Of a DNA stretch of 64,000 nucleotides, positions 1-8,634 are shown in pieces; position 1 is the stretch's first letter, and every line of letters starts with the position of its first letter. A program made the position numbers and the translations under genes. The DNA is from an uncultured Lachnospiraceae bacterium (GTDB lineage: Bacteria > Bacillota > Clostridia > Lachnospirales > Lachnospiraceae): positions 27,440 through 91,439 of the forward strand of contig UQLY01000014.1 of NCBI GenBank assembly GCA_900542015.1, written 5' to 3'. Under the pieces are notes generated by a model, which was not told the origin of the DNA, searched no databases, and saw only the letters and a list, made by a program, of their open reading frames with translations.

Positions 1-109
1 TACGGATTCCATCAAAGCGAGGCTGGATGCGGGCACTTATGAGGTAAGCGCCGACAGTTTTGCGGATAAGCTTTTAGAGAAAATCAATCAGGGCAGCCTT
101 GCTCTGTAG
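1..109 (+). CDS. flgM: Anti-sigma-28 factor FlgM, C-terminal end (partial)
   Basis: The frame beginning at base 2 is open to a TAG at 107-109 and gives the last 35 residues of a protein cut by the window edge. The peptide contains IKARLDAGTYEVSA followed by a short helix with ADKLL, the usual C-terminal pattern of FlgM, the anti-sigma factor that holds sigma-28 (SigD/FliA) until the hook is complete and FlgM is secreted. flgN starts 17 bases later, as in the flgM-flgN-flgK-flgL operons of Firmicutes. The call rests on a short match plus the neighbours. Confidence 0.85.
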   Translation, partial: TDSIKARLDAGTYEVSADSFADKLLEKINQGSLAL

Positions 110-126
110 GAAATGAGGTAATTCCA

Positions 127-645
127 ATGGCTAGTTTGATGGAAAATCTGATGGACCTTTTAGAAAAGGAAAATGATGAATATGATAAGCTGTTGGAATT
201 ATCCATGCAGAAAACCCCGGTAATCATCGAAGGGGATCTGGAAAGATTAGAAAAAATCACGGATGAAGAACAGATTATTGTTGGCAGGGTAAACCGTTTG
301 GATAAAGAACGGGAAAAAGTAATGCAGGATATTGCCACGGTATTGAACAAGGATGTTCAGACGCTGAAACTGGGTCAGCTCGTTAAGCTCTTGGCGGAGA
401 GACCCGAACAGCAAAATCGGCTGTCGCAGATTCATACAAGATTGAAGCTGACGATGAATCAGATGGTGCGGGTCAACGACCGTAACCGGGAGTTGATTCA
501 AAGCTCACTGGAAATGGTTCAGTACAACATGAACGTAATAAAAAGTCTGAAGGCGGCGCCCGAAACTGCGAATTATACAAAGAGTGCGTGTAATTCCGGA
601 AGTACAATGGGAAGCGTACAGAAGAGTTTTGATGCAAAGCAGTAG
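127..645 (+). CDS. flgN: Flagellar export chaperone FlgN family
   Basis: This 172-residue, almost entirely helical protein sits in the flgN position between flgM and flgK. FlgN-family proteins are cytoplasmic chaperones that bind the C-termini of the hook-associated proteins FlgK and FlgL and deliver them to the flagellar secretion apparatus. The sequence has long heptad-like helices (about residues 1-75 and 85-140) and a low-complexity Ser/Thr/Asn tail, typical of the family. The start is supported by a GAGGT sequence just upstream. The next gene begins 21 bases after the stop, so they are co-transcribed. Sequence alone does not show which of the two downstream FlgK proteins it serves. Confidence 0.8.
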   Translation: MASLMENLMDLLEKENDEYDKLLELSMQKTPVIIEGDLERLEKITDEEQIIVGRVNRLDKEREKVMQDIATVLNKDVQTLKLGQLVKLLAERPEQQNRLSQIHTRLKLTMNQMVRVNDRNRELIQSSLEMVQYNMNVIKSLKAAPETANYTKSACNSGSTMGSVQKSFDAKQ

Positions 646-666
646 CCGTTAAAGAGGTGGTATCTT

Positions 667-2313
667 ATGTCATTATTTGGAAATTTATATATCGGGACAT
701 CCGGATTACAAACAAGTCAGAACGCTTTGAACACTGTGGCGCACAATCTGTCTAACGTCTCTACGGGCGGTTATACGAGGCAGCAGGTCGCGCAGTCGGA
801 CAGAAGTTATCATACCATATCTGTAGATTCAAAGGCTGTTTCCAATAAACAGACCGGACTGGGCGTGTATTATGCACAGACCAGGCAGGTGCGGGATTAT
901 TTTTTGGATCAGACCTATCGGGAAGAAGTCGGAAGATTATCCTTTTATCAGGTATCTTACAGCGCATTTAATGAAGTAGAGGATCTCCTTGGGGAATTGA
1001 ACGGAGAGTCTTTTAATGAATCCCTGAAGAATTTGTGGGAAGCGGTGGAAGAGCTTTCAAAAGAGCCTTCCAGTACGGTAAAGCAGGGGCTTTTGGTACA
1101 GCGGGCGTCTCAGTTTTTGGAGCGCGCGCAGGCTGTTTATAAAGACATGAGCGATTTTCAGGACAATCTGAACGTACAGGTCAAGGGAAATGTGGACCGG
1201 GTCAATGAGATTGCGAACCGGATTTATGAATTGAATAATAATATATTGAAAATAGAAGTCGGCGGCTTTGAGCACGCCAACGATTTGAGAGATGAAAGAA
1301 ACGCGCTTCTGGACGAATTGGGAAGCCTTGTACATATCAATTACAGTGAAGACGTGGACGGCGCGGTGTTAGTCAAGGTGGAGGGTCACCAGATGGTTAC
1401 CAGAAGCGCCGTTTTTGAAATGGATGTAGCCGCCGATTCGGAGACCGGTTTTTATACGCCCTACTGGGTTATGGATGCCGGGACGGTTACGCTGGCGGAC
1501 GGCACCAAAGTGCCGGATCTGACTAACAGTAAAGTCTTTGACCTGACCCAGACCATTGCTACCGACATGGATACGGACATTGGCATGATTAAGGCGCAGC
1601 TCCTTGCGCGGGGTGATCACAGAGCAAACTATACGGATCTGGATTCCGATACTTATAACGAGACGATCGCACAATCCGTTATTATGAATGTGCAGGCGGA
1701 GTTTGACAAGCTGGTGCATTCCGTGGCGACTCAGATGAATGCGGCGCTTGCTTCGGTTGCCGATCCGGATAACAACTACATGGTTGACGGCGACGGCAAT
1801 CCCATTCAGCTTTTCAAAAAGATCGCAACGCCGGGATATGATGAAAACGGCAATTATATCGAAGAGGATCTGACGCCCGGAGAAGAAAGCAGCTTGTATA
1901 CCATCGCAAATATGGTAATTAACCCGGAACTGAAGAAAGAAGCCTCCCAGCTTGGATTTATCAGACCGGATGGAAAAGAAGATTATGCGGTAGCGCAGCT
2001 GTTGCAGGAAGTGTTTACGACGGAAGCGTATACCTTAAATCCCAATGTTACCAACCGGACGAATCTGATTGATTTTTATTCCAACATCGTGTCGCAGGTT
2101 GCTTACAGCGGCTCCGTATTTAAAAGCGTCTATAATAACCAAAGTACGACCGTGGCAAGTACGGAGAGCGCAAGGCAGCAGGTTGTGGGCGTATCGGACG
2201 ACGAGGAGCTCAGCAATATGATTAAGTTTCAGAATGCTTACAACGCGTCCAGCCGTTATATTAACGTCATTGACGAAATGCTTGAGCATATTATCAATAC
2301 TTTGGGCACGTGA
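667..2313 (+). CDS. flgK: Flagellar hook-associated protein 1 (FlgK), first copy
   Basis: This 548-residue protein is the first of two tandem FlgK homologues. FlgK forms the first junction ring between the hook and the filament and is exported through the flagellar type III apparatus. The N-terminal rod/hook family signature is clear (AHNLSNVSTGGYTRQ, about residues 25-40), and the C-terminus has the matching coiled-coil domain (LSNMIKFQNAYNASSRYINV, near residues 515-535). The variable middle (about 220-450) forms the exposed domain. An AGAGGTGG ribosome binding site precedes the ATG. At 548 residues the length is ordinary for FlgK. The second copy starts 57 bases downstream. Confidence 0.92.
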   Translation: MSLFGNLYIGTSGLQTSQNALNTVAHNLSNVSTGGYTRQQVAQSDRSYHTISVDSKAVSNKQTGLGVYYAQTRQVRDYFLDQTYREEVGRLSFYQVSYSAFNEVEDLLGELNGESFNESLKNLWEAVEELSKEPSSTVKQGLLVQRASQFLERAQAVYKDMSDFQDNLNVQVKGNVDRVNEIANRIYELNNNILKIEVGGFEHANDLRDERNALLDELGSLVHINYSEDVDGAVLVKVEGHQMVTRSAVFEMDVAADSETGFYTPYWVMDAGTVTLADGTKVPDLTNSKVFDLTQTIATDMDTDIGMIKAQLLARGDHRANYTDLDSDTYNETIAQSVIMNVQAEFDKLVHSVATQMNAALASVADPDNNYMVDGDGNPIQLFKKIATPGYDENGNYIEEDLTPGEESSLYTIANMVINPELKKEASQLGFIRPDGKEDYAVAQLLQEVFTTEAYTLNPNVTNRTNLIDFYSNIVSQVAYSGSVFKSVYNNQSTTVASTESARQQVVGVSDDEELSNMIKFQNAYNASSRYINVIDEMLEHIINTLGT

Positions 2314-2370
2314 CAGAAAGTTTAAGAAATATTAGGAGACAGACTTGACAGACAGAAGGGAAGGGATCGG

Positions 2371-4257
2371 ATGCCATCTACATTTTTCGGACTGAATATT
2401 GCATACACGGGATTGACAGCGGCTAACGCCGGTCTGAACACGACGGCAAATAATATTTCCAACGTCAATACGGAGGGGTATTCCAGACAGACGGTAACCC
2501 AGCAGGCGTCAAATGCGCTTAGGACTTATACAACCTACGGCTGCGCCGGAAGCGGTGTGGATACCACGGCAATCGAGCGGCAGAGAGACGCTTTTTATGA
2601 TTTTAAATATTGGAACAATAACGCGCAGTACGGAGAATACAGCGAGCTGCAGTATTATATGAAGCAGATCGAGGATTATTTCAAGGACGACAGCACGGTA
2701 GATGGCTTTTCCACTATTTTTGAAAAAATGTTTACGACGATCGAGGAATTGAAAAAAAATTCCGGAGATGCGACGACTAAGGAGCAGTTTATTGGTTTTG
2801 CCGGAAACCTGACTTATTATTTCAATACTATGGCGGCAAATCTGGAGCGTATGCAGGTGGACGTCAATCTGGAAATTAAAAATAAAATCGGACAGATCAA
2901 TTCCTACGCGACGGAAATTGCTTCCCTGAATAAACAGATCAATGTCATTGAGCTGACCGGAGCAAAGGCAAACGAGCTGCGGGACCAGAGGGATCTGATT
3001 ATTGATAAGCTCTCTAAAATCGTGGATACCACCGTTGAGGAGCAGCCTGTTTATGATACGAATAATCCCGGCAGGGAGACGGGCGCCACAAGATATGTCG
3101 TTAAAATCGCCGGAGGACAGACGCTGGTCGATTCCGGCAGATATAACGAATTGGAATGTATGGCAAGACCGAATTATTCCAACAATAACCAGTCGGACGC
3201 GGTGGGGCTTTACAATATTTACTGGACGGACGGAAGGGAATTTTCCGTATACAGCGACCAGATCGGCGGAGAGCTTCGCGGACTGATTGAGATCAGGGAC
3301 GGAAATAACAGCGAGAATTTCCAGGGAACCGTGGCGGATGTAAGCAGAAATGCGGACGGCAAAACGGAAGTAACCGTGGATATCACGGCGGATTACCTCA
3401 AAAACCTTTCCACCTGTACCTTGCCTCAGGACGGCGGGGTTATCAGACTGGGGAATCAGGAATATTATTTTGACGAGTTCAGCGTGACTTACGGAAGCGA
3501 CGGAAATATCAAGAGTTATACTTTTGTGATCAGCGACGATCCCGGCAAAAACACGCTGATGCCGGATTCGGGACGCGTGGGAAAAGAAGCGAGCGTGGGC
3601 TATTCGGTGGCGTACCAGGGCATTCCCTATTATCAGGAGCAGTTAAACGAATGGTGCCGGCTCTTTGCAGAAGCATTTAATGATATTGTTACGCAGGAAG
3701 GCAGCGTGGACGGCTACGGAAACGAGGCGGACGTGGTATTTGTGGCGGATGAAGCGACGGACAGCACGCAGCGCAAGTTTAAGGCTTCCAGAGCGGATAT
3801 CGCGGACGGAACCGTGATTTCCAGCAGGGACGACAGTTATTATTATCTGACGGCGAAAAATTTTAACGTCAACAGCGACATGATAGACGATCCCCAGAAG
3901 CTTGCGACCCGTACAACGGCGACGGACGGCGAAAGCAAATATGATATTGTGGATGATCTGATTAAGCTGAAAACGGATACTTCCGTGATGAGCTTCAGGG
4001 GCTGCAGCGCAGGCGATTTCCTGCAATGCGTATTGGCGGACGTGGCGCTAAACGCGCAGAGCGCCAACATACTGACAAAAAGCTATCAGAATATTGCGGG
4101 GAGCATCGACAACCAGCGGCTTTCCATCAGCGGCGTCGATTCGGATGAGGAGGCGCTGAATCTTGTACAGTTTCAGCATTCCTATAATCTCGCTTCTCAG
4201 ATGATATCCGTATTGACGGAGGTTTATGACAGATTGATACTGGAAACAGGCGTATAA
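2371..4257 (+). CDS. flgK: FlgK-type hook-associated protein, second copy
   Basis: This 628-residue protein has the same N-terminal signature (ANNISNVNTEGYSRQ, about residues 27-41) and C-terminal coiled coil (ALNLVQFQHSYNLASQMI) as the preceding gene, so it is a FlgK paralogue and not a different hook protein. The middle is about 80 residues longer and clearly diverged, with beta-rich stretches at roughly 270-430. Two FlgK proteins in one operon suggest either two stacked junction rings or alternative junctions for different filaments. Which one is the functional equivalent of the single FlgK of Bacillus cannot be decided here. The AGGGATCGG upstream is a modest ribosome binding site. Confidence 0.88.
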   Translation: MPSTFFGLNIAYTGLTAANAGLNTTANNISNVNTEGYSRQTVTQQASNALRTYTTYGCAGSGVDTTAIERQRDAFYDFKYWNNNAQYGEYSELQYYMKQIEDYFKDDSTVDGFSTIFEKMFTTIEELKKNSGDATTKEQFIGFAGNLTYYFNTMAANLERMQVDVNLEIKNKIGQINSYATEIASLNKQINVIELTGAKANELRDQRDLIIDKLSKIVDTTVEEQPVYDTNNPGRETGATRYVVKIAGGQTLVDSGRYNELECMARPNYSNNNQSDAVGLYNIYWTDGREFSVYSDQIGGELRGLIEIRDGNNSENFQGTVADVSRNADGKTEVTVDITADYLKNLSTCTLPQDGGVIRLGNQEYYFDEFSVTYGSDGNIKSYTFVISDDPGKNTLMPDSGRVGKEASVGYSVAYQGIPYYQEQLNEWCRLFAEAFNDIVTQEGSVDGYGNEADVVFVADEATDSTQRKFKASRADIADGTVISSRDDSYYYLTAKNFNVNSDMIDDPQKLATRTTATDGESKYDIVDDLIKLKTDTSVMSFRGCSAGDFLQCVLADVALNAQSANILTKSYQNIAGSIDNQRLSISGVDSDEEALNLVQFQHSYNLASQMISVLTEVYDRLILETGV

Positions 4258-4313
4258 CGATAGCGCGAAGCGGGCTTTAGCATTTGGCAAGTGATCCAAA
4301 ACGGAGGGATACG

Positions 4314-5882
4314 ATGAGAATTACGAATAAAATTATTCAGAACAATGCGATTACCAATATTAACGCGAATAAAGTGCTGGAAGATAATCTGAATACCCAG
4401 CTTGCTACGGGGAAAAAGGTCAACAGACCCAGCGACGATCCGGTCGTAGCGATCAGGGCTCTGCGGCTGCGTACCAATTTAAGCGAAGTGGAGCAGTACT
4501 ATAAGAAGAATGTGCCCGATGCAAAGAGCTGGCTGAAGATTACCGAGAGCGCCATTGATACCGCGGTAGAGGTCATTACCAATATGTACGACGACTGTAC
4601 CTCCGGTTCCGAAGGCTTTAAGACGGCGACAGACAGGCAGAAGATACTGGAAAACATGAAGGGACTAAGGGATGAGATCTATGCCATCGGAAATGCGGAA
4701 AGCGCGGGACGTTATGTATTTACCGGTTACAGGACGGGGACTTCCCTTGCTTTTGAAAAGGATACCGTGCAAAGCTATACGATCACGGAGCAGTTAGGAC
4801 CGGACAGCGTAGGGGATAAGACCTATATCGATACGCAGGATCTGGAAAATCTGACGGCGGCGAATGCGCTGACGGGCACTACGATTGAACAGGATATTAC
4901 CACCAATACCATACATAGAATCCGTCTTTCTTATAATGATTGTTCAGACGGAATGGCTCCGACGATTTCCTATTATGACAGTACGGGGACTTTGCAGACC
5001 GTGACGGCAAATATTATTTCTGCGGACGATACTACGACCGATCCTTATTTGTCCCAGCAGGGCAATGCGGATAAGGCAGCTACGTTTATTCCGGAAACCG
5101 GGGAATTGATCCTGAGCGACGGGCTGTACGCCGATCTGCAAAATGTAAAGGATATTACCGGAACAAAGGATGCGGACGGAAACGAGATCAACGAGGCGGA
5201 AATCCGCGTTACCTATGAAAAAACGGATTGGGCGAAAAATGATCTCCGTCCCGAGCACTATTTCTATTGCGAGACGCCTGCGGACAATGCGGCAGGAAAA
5301 CTGGTATATAATGAAAATTATCTGACGTCCCAGACGGATGACGATACAAGGCAGATTATTGCTTATGACGTCGGGTTCGGGCAGGATGTCAGAGTCAATA
5401 CCCTTGCGAATGAAGTATTTACCCATGACATCGGCCGCGATCTGGAAGAAATGATCGAGAATGTGGAAGCGGTCATTGAAATGGAAAATACGGTTGCAAA
5501 ACTGGAAAATCTGATAGAAAACACTACCGACGAAGGGGAGAAGGCGACGCTGCAGAAAAAGCTTGACGCGGCGAATAAATCTCTGACCTATTTAACGGAT
5601 AAGATGCAAAAGGATTTTGAGGGCGGCATTACCCGGTCCCAGGAGTATCTGGCGCGCGCCAATACGGCGCTGACCACAGTCGGCAACCGGTCCGCGAGAC
5701 TGGATCTTGTAGAAAACCGTCTGTCGTCTCAGAAATCCAGTTTTGAGGAGTTGTCTGCGGAAAACGAGCAGGCGGATGTTACGGAAGTCGCCGTACAGTT
5801 AAGCAGCGTGGAAATGTCTTATGAAGCGGCGCTTATGGCAACCGGTAAAATTACGCAGACATCTTTATTGAATTATCTGTAA
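4314..5882 (+). CDS. flgL: Flagellar hook-associated protein 3 (FlgL)
   Basis: FlgL forms the second hook-filament junction ring, on which flagellin assembles. The N-terminus MRITNKIIQNNA and the nearby RPSDDPV motif (about residues 38-44) are the flagellin-like D0/D1 signatures of FlgL, and the C-terminus has the paired helix with VQLSSVEMSYEAALMATGKI. I chose the ATG at 4314, not the upstream in-frame TTG at 4284, because ACGGAGGGATACG lies directly before it and family members begin with MRI. At 522 residues it is longer than the roughly 300 of Bacillus FlgL, because of a large inserted outer domain (about residues 160-380). It belongs to the flgM-to-csrA operon. Confidence 0.93.
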   Translation: MRITNKIIQNNAITNINANKVLEDNLNTQLATGKKVNRPSDDPVVAIRALRLRTNLSEVEQYYKKNVPDAKSWLKITESAIDTAVEVITNMYDDCTSGSEGFKTATDRQKILENMKGLRDEIYAIGNAESAGRYVFTGYRTGTSLAFEKDTVQSYTITEQLGPDSVGDKTYIDTQDLENLTAANALTGTTIEQDITTNTIHRIRLSYNDCSDGMAPTISYYDSTGTLQTVTANIISADDTTTDPYLSQQGNADKAATFIPETGELILSDGLYADLQNVKDITGTKDADGNEINEAEIRVTYEKTDWAKNDLRPEHYFYCETPADNAAGKLVYNENYLTSQTDDDTRQIIAYDVGFGQDVRVNTLANEVFTHDIGRDLEEMIENVEAVIEMENTVAKLENLIENTTDEGEKATLQKKLDAANKSLTYLTDKMQKDFEGGITRSQEYLARANTALTTVGNRSARLDLVENRLSSQKSSFEELSAENEQADVTEVAVQLSSVEMSYEAALMATGKITQTSLLNYL

Positions 5883-5919
5883 GCAGGAAGGGAAATATAA
5901 GAAACAGGGAGGTTATAGA

Positions 5920-6378
5920 ATGGAAGTAAGCACGAGATTATTCGGAGATATTAAAATCGAAGAAAATAAGATTATCCGTTTCGTAAACGGGCTGGTGGGA
6001 TTTCCGCAGTTAAAGGATTTCGCACTGATCCATGACGGAGAAGGCGGAAGCGGAGAAGGGGTGCAATGGCTGCAGTCCATGCAGGACGGGAACTTTGCGC
6101 TTCCCGTAGTCAATCCGCTTCATATCTTAGACAGCTATGATCCGGTTGTGGAAGACGAGCTGTTGGCTCCGCTGGGCGAATTGAAGGCGGAAGATATGTT
6201 GGTGCTGGTAACCATTACGGTGCCGGAGGATGTTACGAAGATGACGGTAAATCTGAAGGGTCCCATTGTAATCAACGCGGCAAACTGCAAGGCGTGTCAG
6301 GTCATAGCCGAAAATGAGGGAATGCAGATAAAATTTCCGGTATATGATATCCTGAAAGCAAAGAAGGAGGGTGAGTAA
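5920..6378 (+). CDS. fliW: Flagellar assembly factor FliW
   Basis: FliW is a 152-residue cytoplasmic protein that binds flagellin and, when flagellin is scarce, binds CsrA and relieves CsrA repression of flagellin translation. The N-terminal block RLFGDIKIEENKIIRFVNGL and the following GFPQLKDFALI are typical of the family. The gene sits between flgL and csrA exactly as in Bacillus subtilis. Its stop codon is one base before the csrA start, and the csrA ribosome binding site lies inside its last codons, so the two are translationally coupled. Confidence 0.95.
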   Translation: MEVSTRLFGDIKIEENKIIRFVNGLVGFPQLKDFALIHDGEGGSGEGVQWLQSMQDGNFALPVVNPLHILDSYDPVVEDELLAPLGELKAEDMLVLVTITVPEDVTKMTVNLKGPIVINAANCKACQVIAENEGMQIKFPVYDILKAKKEGE

Positions 6379-6379
6379 G

Positions 6380-6595
6380 ATGTTGGCATTATCCAGAAAA
6401 AAAGGCGAAGCATTGATCATCAACAACGACATCGAAATCACCGTTCTTGAGGTCAAGGGCGAACAGGTAAAACTGGGCATCAGCGCCCCCAAAGAAGTAC
6501 CCGTTTACCGGAAAGAGGTATATGTACAGATTCAGGAAACGACCAAGGAAGCGGCTGCGACCGTGTCTTTGGATGCGTTGAAGAAACTTTTTTAA
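6380..6595 (+). CDS. csrA: Carbon storage regulator / translational repressor CsrA
   Basis: CsrA is a small dimeric RNA-binding protein that represses translation at GGA-containing hairpins. The 71-residue product starts MLALSRKKGEAL and contains the family core with VKLGISAPKEVPVYRKEVY. The ATG at 6380 is preferred over the GTG at 6371 because AAGGAGG (6364-6370) is correctly spaced from it and homologues begin ML-L-R-K. FliW just upstream is its protein antagonist. A likely target, the flagellin leader with GGA hairpins, lies at 28391-28482 in the same window. A strong hairpin follows at 6637-6723. Confidence 0.96.
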   Translation: MLALSRKKGEALIINNDIEITVLEVKGEQVKLGISAPKEVPVYRKEVYVQIQETTKEAAATVSLDALKKLF

Positions 6596-6636
6596 GAAAG
6601 CCTTTTAGGGCGGGAAATGATAGGATTGAACGAATG

Positions 6637-6723
6637 AAGGTGCTGTCGCATTTAAAAAATTTTGTATCGAAAGCGTGTTTCTGTGATTGATATAAAAATT
6701 TGTAAATGCGGCGGCACCTTTTT
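6637..6723 (+). terminator. Long inverted repeat / likely terminator after csrA
   Basis: An 18-base arm at 6637-6654 pairs with 6703-6720 with only two G-U wobbles, enclosing about 48 AT-rich bases, and is followed by a run of five T on the plus strand. It can end the flgM-csrA transcript. Reverse reading also gives an A/T-flanked stem, so it may serve both directions. The long loop and terminal placement of the arms also resemble a small palindromic repeat element, so other copies in the genome would change the interpretation. Confidence 0.6.
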
Positions 6724-6735
6724 GCTGCCGCTGAT

Positions 6736-7125
6736 CTAGCGGACGGCTGTTTTTAATCTTTCGATCTCCGCTGCCTGTTGTGCAATGGCGTTGTTCTGTT
6801 CTTCAAACAACTTTTCGTACTTATCTTCCAGAATGTCAATATCAAGTATTAAAGCTTCATCTGTCATTTCGTTTAATTCCTCCATTTCCGGATAGTGGGA
6901 GTAAAGATGCTGATAGAGCATGTGGGTCAGCCACTTTAGCTTATAGGCATCGTTTACCGTAATGTTTTGTGCCGCCAGGTTTTTATCTATACTGGTTATT
7001 ATATCATCAAATATTAGACGCTTCAACGCCAAAATATCTTCGGGGGATCGATGTTTTTTAAGGCGGTCACGAAGTTTCAGCAGGGAGAAAGGGATTAGGA
7101 TAATCAGTACCGAAGAGCCCGTTGA
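6736..7125 (-). pseudogene. Unrecognised coiled-coil protein remnant, 5' end lost
   Basis: On the minus strand an open frame runs from 7125 (just after an in-frame stop at 7126-7128) to a stop at 6736. The only available starts are internal TTG codons (for example 7032, giving 98 residues), and no ribosome binding site is seen. The C-terminus is a clear coiled coil (ILEDKYEKLFEEQNNAIAQQ). A different frame just upstream (7067-7270) encodes a separate open stretch, consistent with a frameshifted or truncated older gene. I do not recognise the family. It lies beside the DUF3990 module and may be debris from the event that inserted the module into the flagellar operon. Confidence 0.4.
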
Positions 7126-7167
7126 TCATGCTGGCACTATGAGTTACTTTATAACTTAAAAATGGTC

Positions 7168-7196
7168 TTGACGCACTATCGCTCTGACGATATAAT
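7168..7196 (+). promoter_or_regulatory. Consensus sigma-A promoter of the DUF3990/HTH module
   Basis: TTGACG (7168-7173), a 17-base spacer and TATAAT (7191-7196) form a nearly perfect vegetative promoter reading into the DUF3990 gene, whose ATG is at 7247. The spacer and -10 lie within the left arm of a perfect inverted repeat, so access is probably controlled by a repressor bound there. Confidence 0.85.
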
Positions 7197-7223
7197 AAAG
7201 ATATCGTCAGAGCGATAGTGCGT
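7171..7223. repeat. Perfect 23-bp inverted repeat over promoter (operator)
   Basis: Bases 7171-7193 are the exact reverse complement of 7201-7223, separated by 7 bases. The left arm covers most of the promoter spacer and the -10 hexamer. The right arm would be the 5' end of the transcript, where it could also fold as an RNA hairpin. Such a long perfect palindrome at a toxin-antitoxin-type promoter is most simply an operator for the HTH protein encoded two genes downstream (inference). Confidence 0.8.
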
Positions 7224-7246
7224 TGCCGGGACTTAGTGGAGGATAT

Positions 7247-7936
7247 ATGCAGGATTACAATCTGTTTCATGGCTCGTCAAAAATAATAACGAAGCCCCAA
7301 TTTGGATACGGAAAAACATATAATGATTACGGTCGGGCGTTCTATTGCACGGAAGAACCGGAAATGGCTAAGGAATGGGCGTGTACGGAGATGGAGGATG
7401 GATTTGCTAACTGTTACAGGCTGCACGGCGAATGCCTGCGGGAACTGGATTTATGCGGAGGAGACTACCATATTTTGAACTGGTTGGCGATATTGCTGGA
7501 GAATAGGACCTTTCGCATGGATTCAGATCTGCAGGATAAGGCAAAGCAATATATATTGGAGCAATTTTTACCGGATTACAAAGACTATGATGTGATCAGA
7601 GGGTATCGTGCGGATGATTCTTACTTTTCTTTTGCAGGCGCTTTTTTAAATAATGCTTTGACGCTGACGCAGCTTAATCGGGCGATGAATCTGGGAAACT
7701 TAGGCGAACAGGTAGCGATCAGAAGCCGGCTGGCTTTTGAACAGTTGGAATTTATCGGGGCGCAGCCGGCGGTAAAGGAAATATATTATCCGAAAAAAGT
7801 CAATCGCGACAGAGAAGCGAGACAGCGCTATCGGCAGGAAAAAGCGGTCATAGATCAGGGAACGTATGTGATTGATCTGATCAGGGAGCGATGGAGGAAT
7901 GACGATGTACGCTTACAACGAATTGTACATGAATGA
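7247..7936 (+). CDS. DUF3990 domain protein, ADP-ribosyltransferase-like
   Basis: This 229-residue protein shows the DUF3990 pattern: an N-terminal LFHGS (residues 6-10), then DYGRAFYCTEEPEMAKEWA (about 28-46), YDVIRGYRADDSYFSF (about 120-135) and LGEQVAIRS near 160. The HGS and FYCT elements resemble the first two active-site strands of the ADP-ribosyltransferase fold, and EQ near 162 could supply the third element. This is family knowledge plus inference and no target is known. The ATG at 7247 is preferred because GGAGG (7238-7242) precedes it and MQDYNLFHGS fits family N-termini. The gene overlaps the next by about 32 bases. Paired with an HTH protein under a palindromic promoter, it is probably the toxin or effector of a two-gene module inserted in the flagellar operon. 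Confidence 0.75.
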   Translation: MQDYNLFHGSSKIITKPQFGYGKTYNDYGRAFYCTEEPEMAKEWACTEMEDGFANCYRLHGECLRELDLCGGDYHILNWLAILLENRTFRMDSDLQDKAKQYILEQFLPDYKDYDVIRGYRADDSYFSFAGAFLNNALTLTQLNRAMNLGNLGEQVAIRSRLAFEQLEFIGAQPAVKEIYYPKKVNRDREARQRYRQEKAVIDQGTYVIDLIRERWRNDDVRLQRIVHE

Positions 7937-8540
7937 TGCAAGATGTAATTTGGGAGAAATGCTGGATTATGCGGTATGCGACTGCGGCTACGCGGCAAAA
8001 GACTTTTTTACCTGGTTTGCATGTTCATCGATAGGCAGGCAGTTTGAGGCTGGGAACCCAAAATATGTTACGGGCATGTCCGGTGTGGAGCTTGCCAGGG
8101 ATGTAATTTATGCGGTGTTTGGCGACGACTGCGGAAAGGAACCGTCACGTAGCATCAACAGGAGTAAAGAGTATTGGACGGGATGGGCGCTTGCCTATTA
8201 TCAGTGGCTGCGTGGACTGCGTTTTACGGAGCTGATACAGAATGGGCTGACAGCAGATAAAGTTTTATCCATGTATATTCTGCATGAGGCGGATGAAGGC
8301 AAAGTGGCGAAAACTTTTGACGCAGTTATCTATTCGGAGAAAGGAGAAAATGCTTCCCGATTAAAGAGACTTCGTGCTTATGCGGGATATACGCAGAAAG
8401 AATTGAGCGAGGTGTCGGGCGTTTCCTTGCGGATGATACAGCTTTACGAACAGGGACAGAATGACCTCGCCAAAGCGCAGGCGAATGTGGTACTGAATCT
8501 GTCCAAAGCGCTACATTGTGACATGAAGGAATTATTTTGA
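7905..8540 (+). CDS. HTH (XRE-type) partner of the DUF3990 protein
   Basis: The product of about 211 residues has an N-terminal domain found with such modules (LGEMLDYAVCDCGY; then SKEYWTGWALAYYQWLRGL near residues 82-100) and a C-terminal Cro/C1-type helix-turn-helix (LRAYAGYTQKELSEVSGV and MIQLYEQGQNDL, about residues 150-185). GGAGG at 7893-7897 is well spaced from ATG 7905 and too close to ATG 7899, so 7905 is chosen. The start lies inside the upstream gene, a sign of coupled translation. By position and HTH it is the likely antitoxin and autoregulator acting on the inverted repeat at 7171-7223 (inference). The DNA-binding domain is at the C-terminus, with the other domain probably contacting the DUF3990 protein. 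Confidence 0.7.
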   Translation: MYAYNELYMNDARCNLGEMLDYAVCDCGYAAKDFFTWFACSSIGRQFEAGNPKYVTGMSGVELARDVIYAVFGDDCGKEPSRSINRSKEYWTGWALAYYQWLRGLRFTELIQNGLTADKVLSMYILHEADEGKVAKTFDAVIYSEKGENASRLKRLRAYAGYTQKELSEVSGVSLRMIQLYEQGQNDLAKAQANVVLNLSKALHCDMKELF

Positions 8541-8634
8541 CGTTATTGTATTGCCGGAGGATAATTGGAGAGTTTACCATCTGACCGAAAGAAATTTTAT
8601 TGGCGGCGGGAGGAAAAATATTTGCAATATCTAT

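Noticed and set aside
4284..4313. Upstream TTG start for FlgL
   Set aside because: The ATG at 4314 has a proper GGAGGG site and the family N-terminus MRITN, so the ten extra residues are not real.
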